Assembly (NCBI RefSeq): GCF_024362525.1 | Contig: NZ_CP101458.1 | Span: 1,054,001-1,118,000, forward strand | Source: Natrononativus amylolyticus | Lineage (GTDB): Archaea > Halobacteriota > Halobacteria > Halobacteriales > Natrialbaceae | Direction of reading: 5' to 3' | DNA length: 64,000 nucleotides | Shown here: positions 33,829 through 41,972 of the stretch, piece after piece | How the letters are laid out: every line of letters begins with the position of its first letter | Position numbering within the stretch: position 1 is the stretch's first letter | Translations under genes and position numbers: made by a program | The notes under the pieces: generated by a model | What the model saw: the letters and a program-made list of their open reading frames with translations, nothing else | Database searches by the model: none | Told to the model about the DNA's origin: nothing

Positions 33829-35478
33829 ATGGAGGCGGCTCTGATCATCCTCGACGGCTGGGGTCTCAGCGACGGGACGGGCAGAGACGCGGTCGAAGCC
33901 GCACACACCCCGGTCTTCGACCGACTCTCGAGAAACGGCGCGACGGGACGGCTCGAAGTCGCGGGCCGGCGGGTCGGGCTTCCCGACGGGCAGATGGGCA
34001 ACAGCGAGGTCGGCCACCTCAACATCGGCGCCGGCCGGGTGGTCCACCAGGAGTACACCCGTATCTCGGACTCCGTCGCCGACGGCTCCTTCCGCGAGAA
34101 CGCCGCGATCACCCGGGCGTTCGACCACGCCCGCGAGCGCGACGGCCGCGTTCACTTTCTGGGCCTCGTCAGCGACGGCGGCGTCCACTCGGATCACGAA
34201 CACCTCCACGCGCTGATCCGGATGGCCGCCGACCGCGAGGTCGAGGCGTTCACGCACGCGATTACCGACGGCCGGGACACCTCGCCGACCGGCGGCGAGG
34301 GCTACCTCGAGAGGCTCGAGGACGTGATCGACGACGCCGGTACCGGTCACGTCGCGACCGTTTCGGGGCGGTACTACGCGATGGATCGCGACCAGAACTG
34401 GGAGCGGACGAAGCGAGCCTACGACGCCATCGTGAACCGGGAGGCCGAGCACGCGGCCGAAAGCGGGCTCGCGGCCGTCCGAGAGGCCTACGACCGCGGC
34501 GAGACCGACGAGTTCGTCGAGCCGACGCTGGTGACGGGCGGGAGAACCGGGGAGGAGCCGAACGGCTTCGCGTTACGAGACGGCGACAGCGAGACGCCAG
34601 AGGCGTCTCGAGCAGCCGGAGTCGAAGACTCGGGCGACAGCGCTGAACACAGCGCAGCTGGCAGCCATCTTGCGCTGCAAGACGGCGACGCGGTCGTCTG
34701 GTTCAACTTCCGCTCCGACCGGGCCCGCCAGCTAACCCGACTGCTCGCGGACATCCGCCCCGAGAACTGGGCGAGCGAGTTCGAGACGCACCCGCCTGAC
34801 GTCGAGGTCGTGGTGATGACCCAGTACGACAGGACGTTCGACCTCCCGGTCGCGTTCCCGCCGAACCAGCCCACGCAGGTGCTCGGGGAGGTGCTCGCAG
34901 ACGCCGGAAAGACCCAGCTCAGGATCGCCGAATCCGAGAAGTACGCCCACGTCACCTACTTCTTGAACGGCGGCCGCGAGGTAGAGTTCGACGGCGAGCG
35001 CCGCGAAATCGTCGACAGTCCGGACGTCCCGACCTACGACCTGCGACCGGAGATGAGCGCCCCCGAAGTGACCGACGCCGCCATCGAGATCATCGAGCGT
35101 GAGGACCCGGACGTGCTCGTGCTCAACTACGCCAACCCCGACATGGTCGGCCACACGGGCGACTACCGGGCCGCCGTCGAGGCCGTCGAGGCCGTCGACA
35201 CGCAGCTCGGGCGGCTGGCCGAGATTCTCGAGGCCCACGGCGCACACGTCCTCGTAACGGCGGATCACGGCAACGCCGACGACATGGGTACCGAGGAGGA
35301 GCCCCACACGGCGCACACGTACAACGACGTGCCGTTCGTCTACGTGGCACCCGACGGGACGGGTGGCGGGAAACGCGTCCGCGAGGACGGTACGCTCGCC
35401 GACATCGCGCCGACGCTGCTCTCGCTCGTCGACGTCGACCAGCCCCCCGAGATGACGGGCGAGAACGTACTCGAGTGA
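33829..35478 (+). CDS. gpmI: 2,3-bisphosphoglycerate-independent phosphoglycerate mutase
   Basis: A 549-residue enzyme interconverting 3- and 2-phosphoglycerate in glycolysis/gluconeogenesis. The N-terminal alkaline-phosphatase-fold motif LIILDGWGLSDGTGRDA, the catalytic Ser in DGQMGNSEVGHLNIGAG, DGRDTSPTGGE, RYYAMDRDQNWERT and ITADHGNAD-type end LVTADHGNADDMG are all present. It is longer than usual because of a 34-codon insertion at about residues 253-287, between ALRDGD and its repeat ALQDGD, which breaks the conserved stretch leading into AVVWFNFRSDRAR. Confidence 0.95.
   Translation: MEAALIILDGWGLSDGTGRDAVEAAHTPVFDRLSRNGATGRLEVAGRRVGLPDGQMGNSEVGHLNIGAGRVVHQEYTRISDSVADGSFRENAAITRAFDHARERDGRVHFLGLVSDGGVHSDHEHLHALIRMAADREVEAFTHAITDGRDTSPTGGEGYLERLEDVIDDAGTGHVATVSGRYYAMDRDQNWERTKRAYDAIVNREAEHAAESGLAAVREAYDRGETDEFVEPTLVTGGRTGEEPNGFALRDGDSETPEASRAAGVEDSGDSAEHSAAGSHLALQDGDAVVWFNFRSDRARQLTRLLADIRPENWASEFETHPPDVEVVVMTQYDRTFDLPVAFPPNQPTQVLGEVLADAGKTQLRIAESEKYAHVTYFLNGGREVEFDGERREIVDSPDVPTYDLRPEMSAPEVTDAAIEIIEREDPDVLVLNYANPDMVGHTGDYRAAVEAVEAVDTQLGRLAEILEAHGAHVLVTADHGNADDMGTEEEPHTAHTYNDVPFVYVAPDGTGGGKRVREDGTLADIAPTLLSLVDVDQPPEMTGENVLE
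34570..34689 (+). repeat. In-frame palindromic insertion in gpmI with 18-bp flanking repeat
   Basis: Positions 34570-34587 and 34672-34689 are near-identical 18-mers (15 of 18), 102 bp apart. Between them lie the perfect 9-bp hairpin CGAGACGCC-AGA-GGCGTCTCG (34590-34610) and GCGCTG-AACA-CAGCGC. The whole unit is 34 codons and keeps the frame. Confidence 0.7.
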
Positions 35479-35487
35479 GGCGGCCGC

Positions 35488-35994
35488 ATGCAGTCGACAC
35501 GCGAAACTGCGACCACGACCGGAATCGACTCGATCCGCCCCGCGAAGCTCGCCGACGCCCCGACGCTAGCGCGGCTGTACCGGGCGGCCTACGCGACGAA
35601 CGTCGAACTCGGCTTTCCCTCCCGGGCCGCCGAGGCCGACCGCGCCGCCCTCGAGAACTGGGTCCGGGAGGCGCGCCTCTACCTCGCGGTCCGCGCGGGT
35701 AAACTCCTCGGCAGCATCCGGTACCGCAACGAGGGGCGCTACGACGAGGAGGCCCCGGAGTTCGGCCGCCTCGCCGTCCCGCCGCGGGCTCGCGGGGCCG
35801 GCGTCGGGAGCGCGTTAGTCGGCCACGCCGAGGAGGTCGCCCGACGGGAAGGCGCCGACCGGCTCCGACTCCGGACGTTCGACGGCCACCCGTTCCTGCC
35901 GGCGATGTACCGCCGCCGGGGCTACGAGGACGTCCGGGTGCGCCGACTCGAGACCGCGCCGTTCGACGTCCTCCACATGGAAAAACGGCTGTAG
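35488..35994 (+). CDS. GNAT family N-acetyltransferase
   Basis: A 168-residue acetyltransferase: IRPAKLADAPTLARLYRAAY, the acetyl-CoA loop ARGAGVGSALVGHAEEVA and the C-terminal HPFLPAMYRRRGYEDV. It starts ten bases after the gpmI stop and is probably co-transcribed with it. It is a paralogue of the protein at 1654-2124. The first 15 residues look poorly conserved, so translation could start slightly later. Confidence 0.85.
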   Translation: MQSTRETATTTGIDSIRPAKLADAPTLARLYRAAYATNVELGFPSRAAEADRAALENWVREARLYLAVRAGKLLGSIRYRNEGRYDEEAPEFGRLAVPPRARGAGVGSALVGHAEEVARREGADRLRLRTFDGHPFLPAMYRRRGYEDVRVRRLETAPFDVLHMEKRL

Positions 35995-36070
35995 GTGCCG
36001 CGGCTCCGGGACACCGACCGTTTTTGCAGCTACTCGCGCCTTTACGGTGACTCGCTCCCAGAAGTCGGCC

Positions 36071-37348
36071 ATGACGGACGACCACCGCTTCGCGACGAAC
36101 AGCGTCCACGCCGGCCAGGAACCGGACCCGACCACGGGCGCGCGGGCGCCGCCGATCTACCAGACGACCTCCTACGAGTTCGAGGACACCGAGCACGCGG
36201 CCGCCCTCTTCGGACTCGAGGAGTTCGGCAACATTTACTCGCGGATCATGAACCCGACGAACGCGATGTTAGAGGAGCGCATCGCGACCCTCGAGGGCGG
36301 CGTCGGCGCGCTCGCGACCTCGTCGGGGATGGCCGCCTTCGACCTGGCGACGTTCATCCTCGCTGACGTCGGCGACAACATCGTGAGCGCGTCGTCGCTG
36401 TACGGCGGCACGTACACCTACCTCACCCACACCGTCGCAAAGCGGGGGATCGAGACGAAATTCGTCGACACGCTCGAGTACGACGCCTACGACGAGGCGA
36501 TCGACGACGACACCGCGTTCGTCCACCTCGAGACGATCGGCAACCCGGCGCTGGTGACGCCCGACATCGAGCGGATCGCCGACATCGCCCACGACCACGA
36601 CGTCCCGCTGTTCGTCGACAACACGTTCGCGACGCCGTACCTGTGTCGTCCGATCGAACACGGCGCGGACCTCGTCTGGAACTCGACGACGAAGTGGATC
36701 CACGGCGCGGGCTCGACCGTCGGCGGCGTGCTCGTCGACGGCGGCACCTTCCCCTGGGACGAGGGCGACTACCCCGAACTCACGGAACCGAACCCGGCCT
36801 ATCACGGCGTCAACTTCCACGAGACGTTCGGCGAGCAGGCGTTCTCGATCGCCGCTCGCACCCGCGGCCTGCGGGACCTGGGCAACCAGCAGTCGCCGTT
36901 CGACGCCTGGGTCACGCTCCAGAAACTCGAGTCACTCCCCCTTCGCATGGAGAAACACTGCGAGAACGCGATGGCCGTCGCGGAGTTCTTAGAGGCTCAC
37001 CCCGACGTCGCGTGGGTCACCTACCCCGGTCTCGAGAGTCACGAGACGCACGACCACGCCAGCAAGTACCTGGACGGGGGGTACGGTGGGATGATCACGT
37101 TCGGGCTCGAAGGGGGCTACGACGCGGCCGAAACCGTCTGCAACGAGGTCGACCTGACGAGCCTGCTGGCGAACGTCGGCGACGCGAAGACGCTGATCAT
37201 CCACCCGGCGAGCACGACCCACCAGCAACTCACGGAAGCGGAGAAGCTGGCCAGCGGCGTGACCGACGATCTCGTGCGGATCTCCGTGGGAATCGAGGAC
37301 GTCGACGACGTGATCGCGGATCTCGAGGCGGCGATCGACGCTGCCTGA
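36071..37348 (+). CDS. O-acetylhomoserine sulfhydrylase/cystathionine gamma-synthase family enzyme
   Basis: A 425-residue PLP enzyme of the Cys/Met metabolism family, from ATG at 36071 (TDDHRFATNSVHAGQEPD). Motifs: YSRIMNPTNAMLEERIATLEGG, the PLP-phosphate region SSLYGGTYTYL, FVDNTFATPYLCRP, and the Schiff-base Lys in STTKWIHGAG. The end VRISVGIEDVDDVIADLE is typical. Length and the LYGGTYTYLTHT stretch favour MetY (O-acetylhomoserine aminocarboxypropyltransferase), but MetB cannot be excluded. No homoserine acetyltransferase gene (metX) is next to it. Confidence 0.93.
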   Translation: MTDDHRFATNSVHAGQEPDPTTGARAPPIYQTTSYEFEDTEHAAALFGLEEFGNIYSRIMNPTNAMLEERIATLEGGVGALATSSGMAAFDLATFILADVGDNIVSASSLYGGTYTYLTHTVAKRGIETKFVDTLEYDAYDEAIDDDTAFVHLETIGNPALVTPDIERIADIAHDHDVPLFVDNTFATPYLCRPIEHGADLVWNSTTKWIHGAGSTVGGVLVDGGTFPWDEGDYPELTEPNPAYHGVNFHETFGEQAFSIAARTRGLRDLGNQQSPFDAWVTLQKLESLPLRMEKHCENAMAVAEFLEAHPDVAWVTYPGLESHETHDHASKYLDGGYGGMITFGLEGGYDAAETVCNEVDLTSLLANVGDAKTLIIHPASTTHQQLTEAEKLASGVTDDLVRISVGIEDVDDVIADLEAAIDAA

Positions 37349-37579
37349 GCGCCCCGACCTGTGACGGGTGGGTGACGTCAGTCGGGTTGATCTCACCGGT
37401 GAGAGACACTCCGTTTCGTTCTGGTATCCCTCGTGCCATTAATACGTTCGAGCCCGCCGAGACCGCCGATAGTGTCGAAGCGGTCCCAGTTACCAATCGA
37501 CAGTTATCGACGTATGAGATATCGAATAGGTTGTAGTAGAGTGCGTCGGGCGAGGTTTCCGAATGGAACGACCGCGGTC

Positions 37580-37587
37580 GTTTATTT
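37580..37587 (+). promoter_or_regulatory. TATA box of the PRC-barrel gene
   Basis: GTTTATTT around 37580-37587 lies about 30 bases before ATG 37614; a short leader of a few bases or none is predicted. Confidence 0.5.
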
Positions 37588-37613
37588 GACGCGTCGCCGT
37601 TTCGTTTCGTACC

Positions 37614-38975
37614 ATGTCACACGATTCGACCGACAATCGGGACGCCCAGATATCGGCGAGCCGAGAGACGATCCGCGAGTGGGCAGACGAACACGGCGCG
37701 ATTCCGGTCCGGCACACCGCGGCGACGGAGGAAACTGAAGCGTTCGTTCTCGTTCCGGAGACGGAGGTCGACGAGGTCCACGAACGGGTAGAGTGGGACG
37801 TCTTCTTCGACGAGATGGACGAGCGGGACTACGTCGTCCGCTACTACAGCTCGTCGACCGCGGAGCCGTTTCACGTGATGGGGCGCGAGGAGGCGCTCGC
37901 CGGCGTCGACCGCGAACAGGTGGAGGAGAGCCTCCTCGAGGGCGAGACGGTTCGAAGCACGGTCACCGAAACCACCACCGTCGAGAGCGTCATCGTGGAG
38001 GAGGCGACGGTCGAGAGCGAACTCGCCGGCCGCGAGGTGCTCGACCAGCGCGTCGTCGACGCCGAACCGCTGAGCCGCGAGTGTACGAACTGCACGCTCG
38101 TCGACGATCGAACCGCCGACTACGACGGCTGGTTCGACAGCGACCGATACCTCGGTTCCGCCGCACTATACGAGCGCGACGCGACCGGCGCGGAAACCGA
38201 GACGGTAGAAACGGATACCGACGCCACCACCCTGGAGCAGGAGTTGCCGTACCGCCCCGAACTCGAGGTCGAGGAACGGTGGCTGGTCACGCGGGCGGTC
38301 GTCGAGCGGTTCACGGTCGAGAGCCGAATCGCCGACACCGACGTCACCGAGACGGACACCATCGAGGACCACGACATCGACGTCAGCGGGCTCCACCAGA
38401 CGATCGCCGAGACGGGGATTCTCGAGAGTGATCTCTCGCCCGACGAGGTCATGACCCACTACGACATCGAGACCGAAATCGCCACGGACGACGTGATACA
38501 CACCCACTTCGACCGCGAGCGCCTCGTCGAAGAGGAGGTCGTCGACCGCAAACGGCTCGACGTCGAGATCACCGGGGGCGACCTCCTCGACATGGAGATC
38601 GTTCGCTCCGAGGACCTCGCGGTCGAAGTCGCGGGAGACGAAGGGGACGAGCCGACCGGTGCGACGGACCCCGCGACCGACGAACCGGACGAGGCGACGG
38701 CTCGGACGGCGCTCTCGGAGGACGACGCCGGAAAGCGAGTGGTCGACGCCAGCGGGGAGGAGATCGGGATGGTCACGGCCGTCGAAGCGGACGAAAACGT
38801 GATGTACGTCGACGCACACCCGGGCATCACCGATCGTATCAAAGCCGCGTTCGACTGGGGGAACGCGGACGACGACGCCTTCCCGGTGCGCGGAGAACAG
38901 ATCGGGCGCATCACCGACGACGAAGTCCAACTCGAGCACCAGAGCGATCTCGAAGGCGACGAACAGATGCACTGA
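37614..38975 (+). CDS. Acidic beta-repeat protein with C-terminal PRC-barrel-like domain
   Basis: A 453-residue, very acidic protein. The N-terminal ~90 residues hold SRETIREWADEHGAIPVRH and WDVFFDEMDERDYVVRYY. The middle region is built from alternating valine/threonine/glutamate strands (VRSTVTETTTVESVIVEEAT; VVDRKRLDVEITGGDLLDME), suggestive of a beta-solenoid, with ECTNC in between. The last ~90 residues (GKRVVDASGEEIGMVTAVEA ... PVRGEQIGRITDDEVQLE) look like a PRC barrel, often binding RNA-processing or photosynthetic-complex partners. It may be a stress protein; the function is unknown. Confidence 0.7.
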   Translation: MSHDSTDNRDAQISASRETIREWADEHGAIPVRHTAATEETEAFVLVPETEVDEVHERVEWDVFFDEMDERDYVVRYYSSSTAEPFHVMGREEALAGVDREQVEESLLEGETVRSTVTETTTVESVIVEEATVESELAGREVLDQRVVDAEPLSRECTNCTLVDDRTADYDGWFDSDRYLGSAALYERDATGAETETVETDTDATTLEQELPYRPELEVEERWLVTRAVVERFTVESRIADTDVTETDTIEDHDIDVSGLHQTIAETGILESDLSPDEVMTHYDIETEIATDDVIHTHFDRERLVEEEVVDRKRLDVEITGGDLLDMEIVRSEDLAVEVAGDEGDEPTGATDPATDEPDEATARTALSEDDAGKRVVDASGEEIGMVTAVEADENVMYVDAHPGITDRIKAAFDWGNADDDAFPVRGEQIGRITDDEVQLEHQSDLEGDEQMH

Positions 38976-38994
38976 GCGGTCCCCCGGGTACGGC

Positions 38995-39942
38995 TCAGAC
39001 GATCCGGTTTCGCATTCCCTCGAGATCACCCGCCCGAAACCGCTCGTAGTTCTCCCGGAAGATCTCCGCGACTCGTTCGTAATACTGTGGCGTCGACCCC
39101 GCCATGTGCGGCGTGACGAGGACGTTCGGCAGGTCCCACAGCGGCGATTCCTGCGGAAGGGGTTCCTCCTCGAAGACGTCGAGGGCGGCGCCGGCGATCC
39201 GCCCCTGTTGGAGCCCCTCGACCAGCGCCGCCTCCTCGACGACCCCGCCGCGGGCGACGTTGACCAGCACCGCGTCGGACGGCATCGTCTCGAGGGCCGC
39301 CCCGTCGATCAGCCCCCGCGTCTCGTCGGTCAGCGGACAGGCGAGCACCAGGTACTCCGCGCGACGCAGCACCTCGTCGAGTTCCTCCGGCGGGTAGACC
39401 GTCTCGACGGCCGCCGGCGCGCTCGAGGGATCTCGCTTGGTTCCGATGACCGTCGAGCCGACGGCCGCGGCGAGCTCCGCGGTCCGGCCGCCGATCGCAC
39501 CGAGACCGACGATACCGACGGTCTTGCGGGCGAGTTCGCCGCCTTCGGTACGGAGCCAGAGACCGTCCCCTTGCTGATCGCGGGCGGTGAACAGTTCTCG
39601 CTCGAAAGAGAGCATCGCCCCCAGCACCTGCTCGGCGATCGGCTGGGCGTGGACGCCCGCGGCGTTCGTGAGGACGATCCCCGCCGCCTCGAGCGCCTCG
39701 AGGTCGTAGTGGTCGTACCCCGCGCTGGTCGCCTGGGCCCACTCGAGGCGCTCCGCGCGCTCGCGCCACTCCGCGGGAAGGCGTGGGGTCATGGCGACGG
39801 TAGCGGTCTCGAACCCCGCGCGGGTTTCGGCGGGCGTCTCCGCGACGACCACCGAGACGCCCTCGAGCGACGAGAGCTCGGCCTCGAGGGTCGTCTTCGC
39901 CTCGCGAGAGAACGGGTGTGGAATCAGGAGTTCGTCGGTCAT
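38995..39942 (-). CDS. D-2-hydroxyacid dehydrogenase
   Basis: A 315-residue NAD(P)-dependent dehydrogenase. It has the Rossmann motif VGIVGLGAIGGRTAEL, the catalytic Arg in NVARGGVVEEAALVEGL, Glu in ALDVFEEEPLPQESPLW and His in VTPHMAGSTPQY. The family reduces 2-oxoacids (hydroxypyruvate, glyoxylate) to D-2-hydroxyacids; the substrate is not determined. It is convergent with the PRC-barrel gene and divergent from the gene at 40041. Confidence 0.93.
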   Translation of the reverse strand: MTDELLIPHPFSREAKTTLEAELSSLEGVSVVVAETPAETRAGFETATVAMTPRLPAEWRERAERLEWAQATSAGYDHYDLEALEAAGIVLTNAAGVHAQPIAEQVLGAMLSFERELFTARDQQGDGLWLRTEGGELARKTVGIVGLGAIGGRTAELAAAVGSTVIGTKRDPSSAPAAVETVYPPEELDEVLRRAEYLVLACPLTDETRGLIDGAALETMPSDAVLVNVARGGVVEEAALVEGLQQGRIAGAALDVFEEEPLPQESPLWDLPNVLVTPHMAGSTPQYYERVAEIFRENYERFRAGDLEGMRNRIV

Positions 39943-40040
39943 CGGCCGTAGCTGTGGCCGCCGGCGAGTTTGCTCTTTTCGTTCCCGCTGGCGAAGCGAA
40001 AGCCACGGCCGTTAAGGCACCGGCGGTCGACGGTGACGGC

Positions 40041-40430
40041 ATGACAGCGGGGTTACTGCCGGGTGAAACCGCAGACCACGTTCGGACGGTCTGTCGAACC
40101 GCCGTGGGCGACAGCCTGCGGTCGGTCACCTACTTCACGCGGGACGACTTCGAGCAGCTGTACCTGCGCGGGGACCTCTCGCGGGACGCCGACCTCTCGA
40201 CGTTCATCGGCCACGAGTGGCGCGGGTTTAAGACCACGCAAACGGCCTACGAGGGATCTGAACTGGGCGATTACCGCTACACGATACGGGCGTTCGACAA
40301 CGGCTTTCTCGTTCGGGTGACCACCGACCGCGAGGGCGTGTTCGTCACGACGGACGGGCTGACGATGAAGGACTTCGAGGAGGTCGCCACCGCGCTCGGA
40401 ACGATCCTCGAGAACCGAACCGATCGCTAA
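40041..40430 (+). CDS. Conserved haloarchaeal-type protein, unknown function
   Basis: A 129-residue protein from ATG 40041 (TAGLLPGETADHVRTVCR). It has a helical start, then DDFEQLYLRGDLS, FIGHEWRGFKTTQTAYEGSELGDYRYTIRAF, and VRVTTDREGVFVTTDGL. The fold looks alpha/beta, without transmembrane segments or metal ligands. Coding composition is strong. No function is recognised. Confidence 0.75.
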   Translation: MTAGLLPGETADHVRTVCRTAVGDSLRSVTYFTRDDFEQLYLRGDLSRDADLSTFIGHEWRGFKTTQTAYEGSELGDYRYTIRAFDNGFLVRVTTDREGVFVTTDGLTMKDFEEVATALGTILENRTDR

Positions 40431-40436
40431 CAAGCG

Positions 40437-40607
40437 TTAATCGTCGGCCGAAACCGACCGTACGTCGTTACCGGCCGTTACTGTCGATTCGACGTCGAGT
40501 TCCGCCTCGTCGACCGCAGCGCCGACCGGAAGGCCGCTGCGGTCGGAGTCCGTTCCGAGAAGACGCGCGAACCGTCGCTGTTCGGCAACGTGCTTATCAA
40601 GAGCCAT
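40437..40607 (-). CDS. Small acidic protein, uncertain
   Basis: A possible 56-residue protein starting ALDKHVAEQRRFARLLGTDS after the Met, with a basic helical start and an acidic tail. Upstream, an AT-richer ATAACTA lies about 28-30 bases before the ATG, which fits a leaderless start. It could instead be chance; it is convergent with 40041-40430. Confidence 0.4.
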   Translation of the reverse strand: MALDKHVAEQRRFARLLGTDSDRSGLPVGAAVDEAELDVESTVTAGNDVRSVSADD

Positions 40608-40783
40608 GACCCCGACCGACGCCGACCGCACTCGTAGTTATGCGGGGCGAACACCGCTCTAACGGCGGCTTATTTCGCGCAACGGTTTCGCGGGCCGACG
40701 CCGGAGGGGTAACACGAGATTACGGGAGTCGACCGACGGCGCGAGCGTAACAGCCTTGCCGCAGAAACCCGATCCATCGAGCG

Positions 40784-41302
40784 ATGACAGACCTTCCCGG
40801 GGCCGTCGACCGCGCGCTCGAGGCCCACGACTCGTTCGCTCCGACGGCGGATGGCTACGCACTCGAAACGACCGTCTTCGAGGCGATCGTCACCGCCGCG
40901 GAGGCGCCGGGCGAGCGCGACGGCGCCTTCCATCTGATCGTCGACCTGCCGTCGCTCTCGGCGGCAACCCACGACCCCGTCGATCCCGTCGTCGAGGACG
41001 GCTGGTTCGAGACGCTCGAGCGCCGCCTCGCGGACGTCTTCTCGGTGGCCCGCACGAGCACCCACGAGGAGCCACGGCTCGAGCGCGACCCGGAGCGCGT
41101 TCGCGTCGTCCTCGAGTACGTCGCCTGGGACGCCGAGGAGGGCGTCGACGACGCCAAGACACTGATCGAGTACGTCGAGGGAACGTACGCCCAGGGAATC
41201 ATCCCCGGTTACGAGTACCGAGGCGCCGCCGCGACCCTGCTCGAGAGCGCCCAGCAGCGCGGCCAGCAGGCGGACGGCGAGCGCGGTGGGACGCCGCTGT
41301 GA
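40784..41302 (+). CDS. DUF5813-like haloarchaeal protein
   Basis: A 172-residue acidic protein: ALEAHDSFAPTADGYALETTVF, then FHLIVDLPSLSAATHDPVDPVVEDGWFETLERR, and VRVVLEYVAWDAEEGVDDAK, ending with a Gln/Gly-rich helix. The pattern matches haloarchaeal DUF5813 proteins as I recall them. No catalytic motif is apparent. The function is unknown. Confidence 0.75.
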   Translation: MTDLPGAVDRALEAHDSFAPTADGYALETTVFEAIVTAAEAPGERDGAFHLIVDLPSLSAATHDPVDPVVEDGWFETLERRLADVFSVARTSTHEEPRLERDPERVRVVLEYVAWDAEEGVDDAKTLIEYVEGTYAQGIIPGYEYRGAAATLLESAQQRGQQADGERGGTPL

Positions 41303-41638
41303 TGCTGCTGGCGGCTCACGCTACGCTTTCAGCAGCGACTCTCAGTTCCTCGAGGTCGGAATGGTCGGTGCCTGAAACGCTCCCGACCAGACATAACATA
41401 ACAGGCAACTGGGGCCGAGGCGCGTGTGAGACGGCTCTTGCCCCCTTGCAACCACGTGTACAACTGCAGTTTTTATAAACTAAATTGGCCAATTCAAATG
41501 ATTTGTAAATCAATTTCTAATGGTAATTCTCAGCGAACAGAACGCGCGTCGATCCGGCAACGGGTGGTCGGCCAGAGCCGGTGCCGAGAGGCGTGTCGGC
41601 TGATCGGCGAGCGACCGTTCGAGCGACGCAACCGACGG
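41303..41638. other. Non-coding stretch with an AT-rich palindromic patch
   Basis: 336 bases between two convergent genes. Most is GC-rich without a convincing frame (a 65-codon minus-strand frame at 41316-41513 is basic and mixed). At 41469-41530 the composition drops to mostly A/T and contains the palindromes AATTGGCCAATT (41483-41494) and GATTT-GT-AAATC (41500-41511). Confidence 0.6.
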
Positions 41639-41869
41639 TCAGTCCATCGCGATGTACGTCTTCGTCCCTTCCACGCCGTCGAACCCCTGAATCTCGGAGG
41701 AGGAGGTCTTCAGAACGTCGTACACCTCGCCGGCGTCGACCTCGACGATGATGTCGAAGTTGCCCGCGACGATGTGGGCGCCTCCGACCGTCTCGAGGCT
41801 GCGGATCTCCTCGAGCAGGTGCTCTGACTGTCCGGATGCGGTCTTCACCATGATGTACGCGTGAACCAT
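41639..41869 (-). CDS. Stand-alone Lrp/AsnC ligand-binding (RAM) protein
   Basis: A 76-residue protein consisting only of the RAM domain of Lrp/AsnC regulators, without a helix-turn-helix: VHAYIMVKTASGQSEHLLEEI, GAHIVAGNFDIIVEVDAGEV, FDGVEGTKTYIAMD. Such domains bind amino acids and oligomerise; a role as co-regulator or sensor partner is inferred. It is divergent from trkA, and its paralogue at 42674 overlaps the trkA end. Confidence 0.88.
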   Translation of the reverse strand: MVHAYIMVKTASGQSEHLLEEIRSLETVGGAHIVAGNFDIIVEVDAGEVYDVLKTSSSEIQGFDGVEGTKTYIAMD

Positions 41870-41881
41870 CGATCTCGGCGG

Positions 41882-41898
41882 TGTGATACACCATCACA
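41882..41898. promoter_or_regulatory. Candidate operator TGTGAT-N5-ATCACA
   Basis: A perfect 6-bp dyad with a 5-base gap, in the divergent spacer between the RAM-domain gene and trkA. It lies between the minus-strand TATA-like TTTAG (41902-41906) and the predicted start near 41877, so a bound protein would block transcription of the RAM gene. Confidence 0.5.
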
Positions 41899-41972
41899 TG
41901 ACTAAAGCCTTTGCCCAATTTTCTCCGCCCGGCGGGGCAAACTTATTGACGGGGGACGGCGTACCCTTGCCC

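Noticed and set aside
41316-41513. 65-codon minus-strand frame in the convergent spacer
   Set aside because: Starts in the AT-rich patch with a rare start, mixed Cys/Arg content, no motif. Not supported as a gene.
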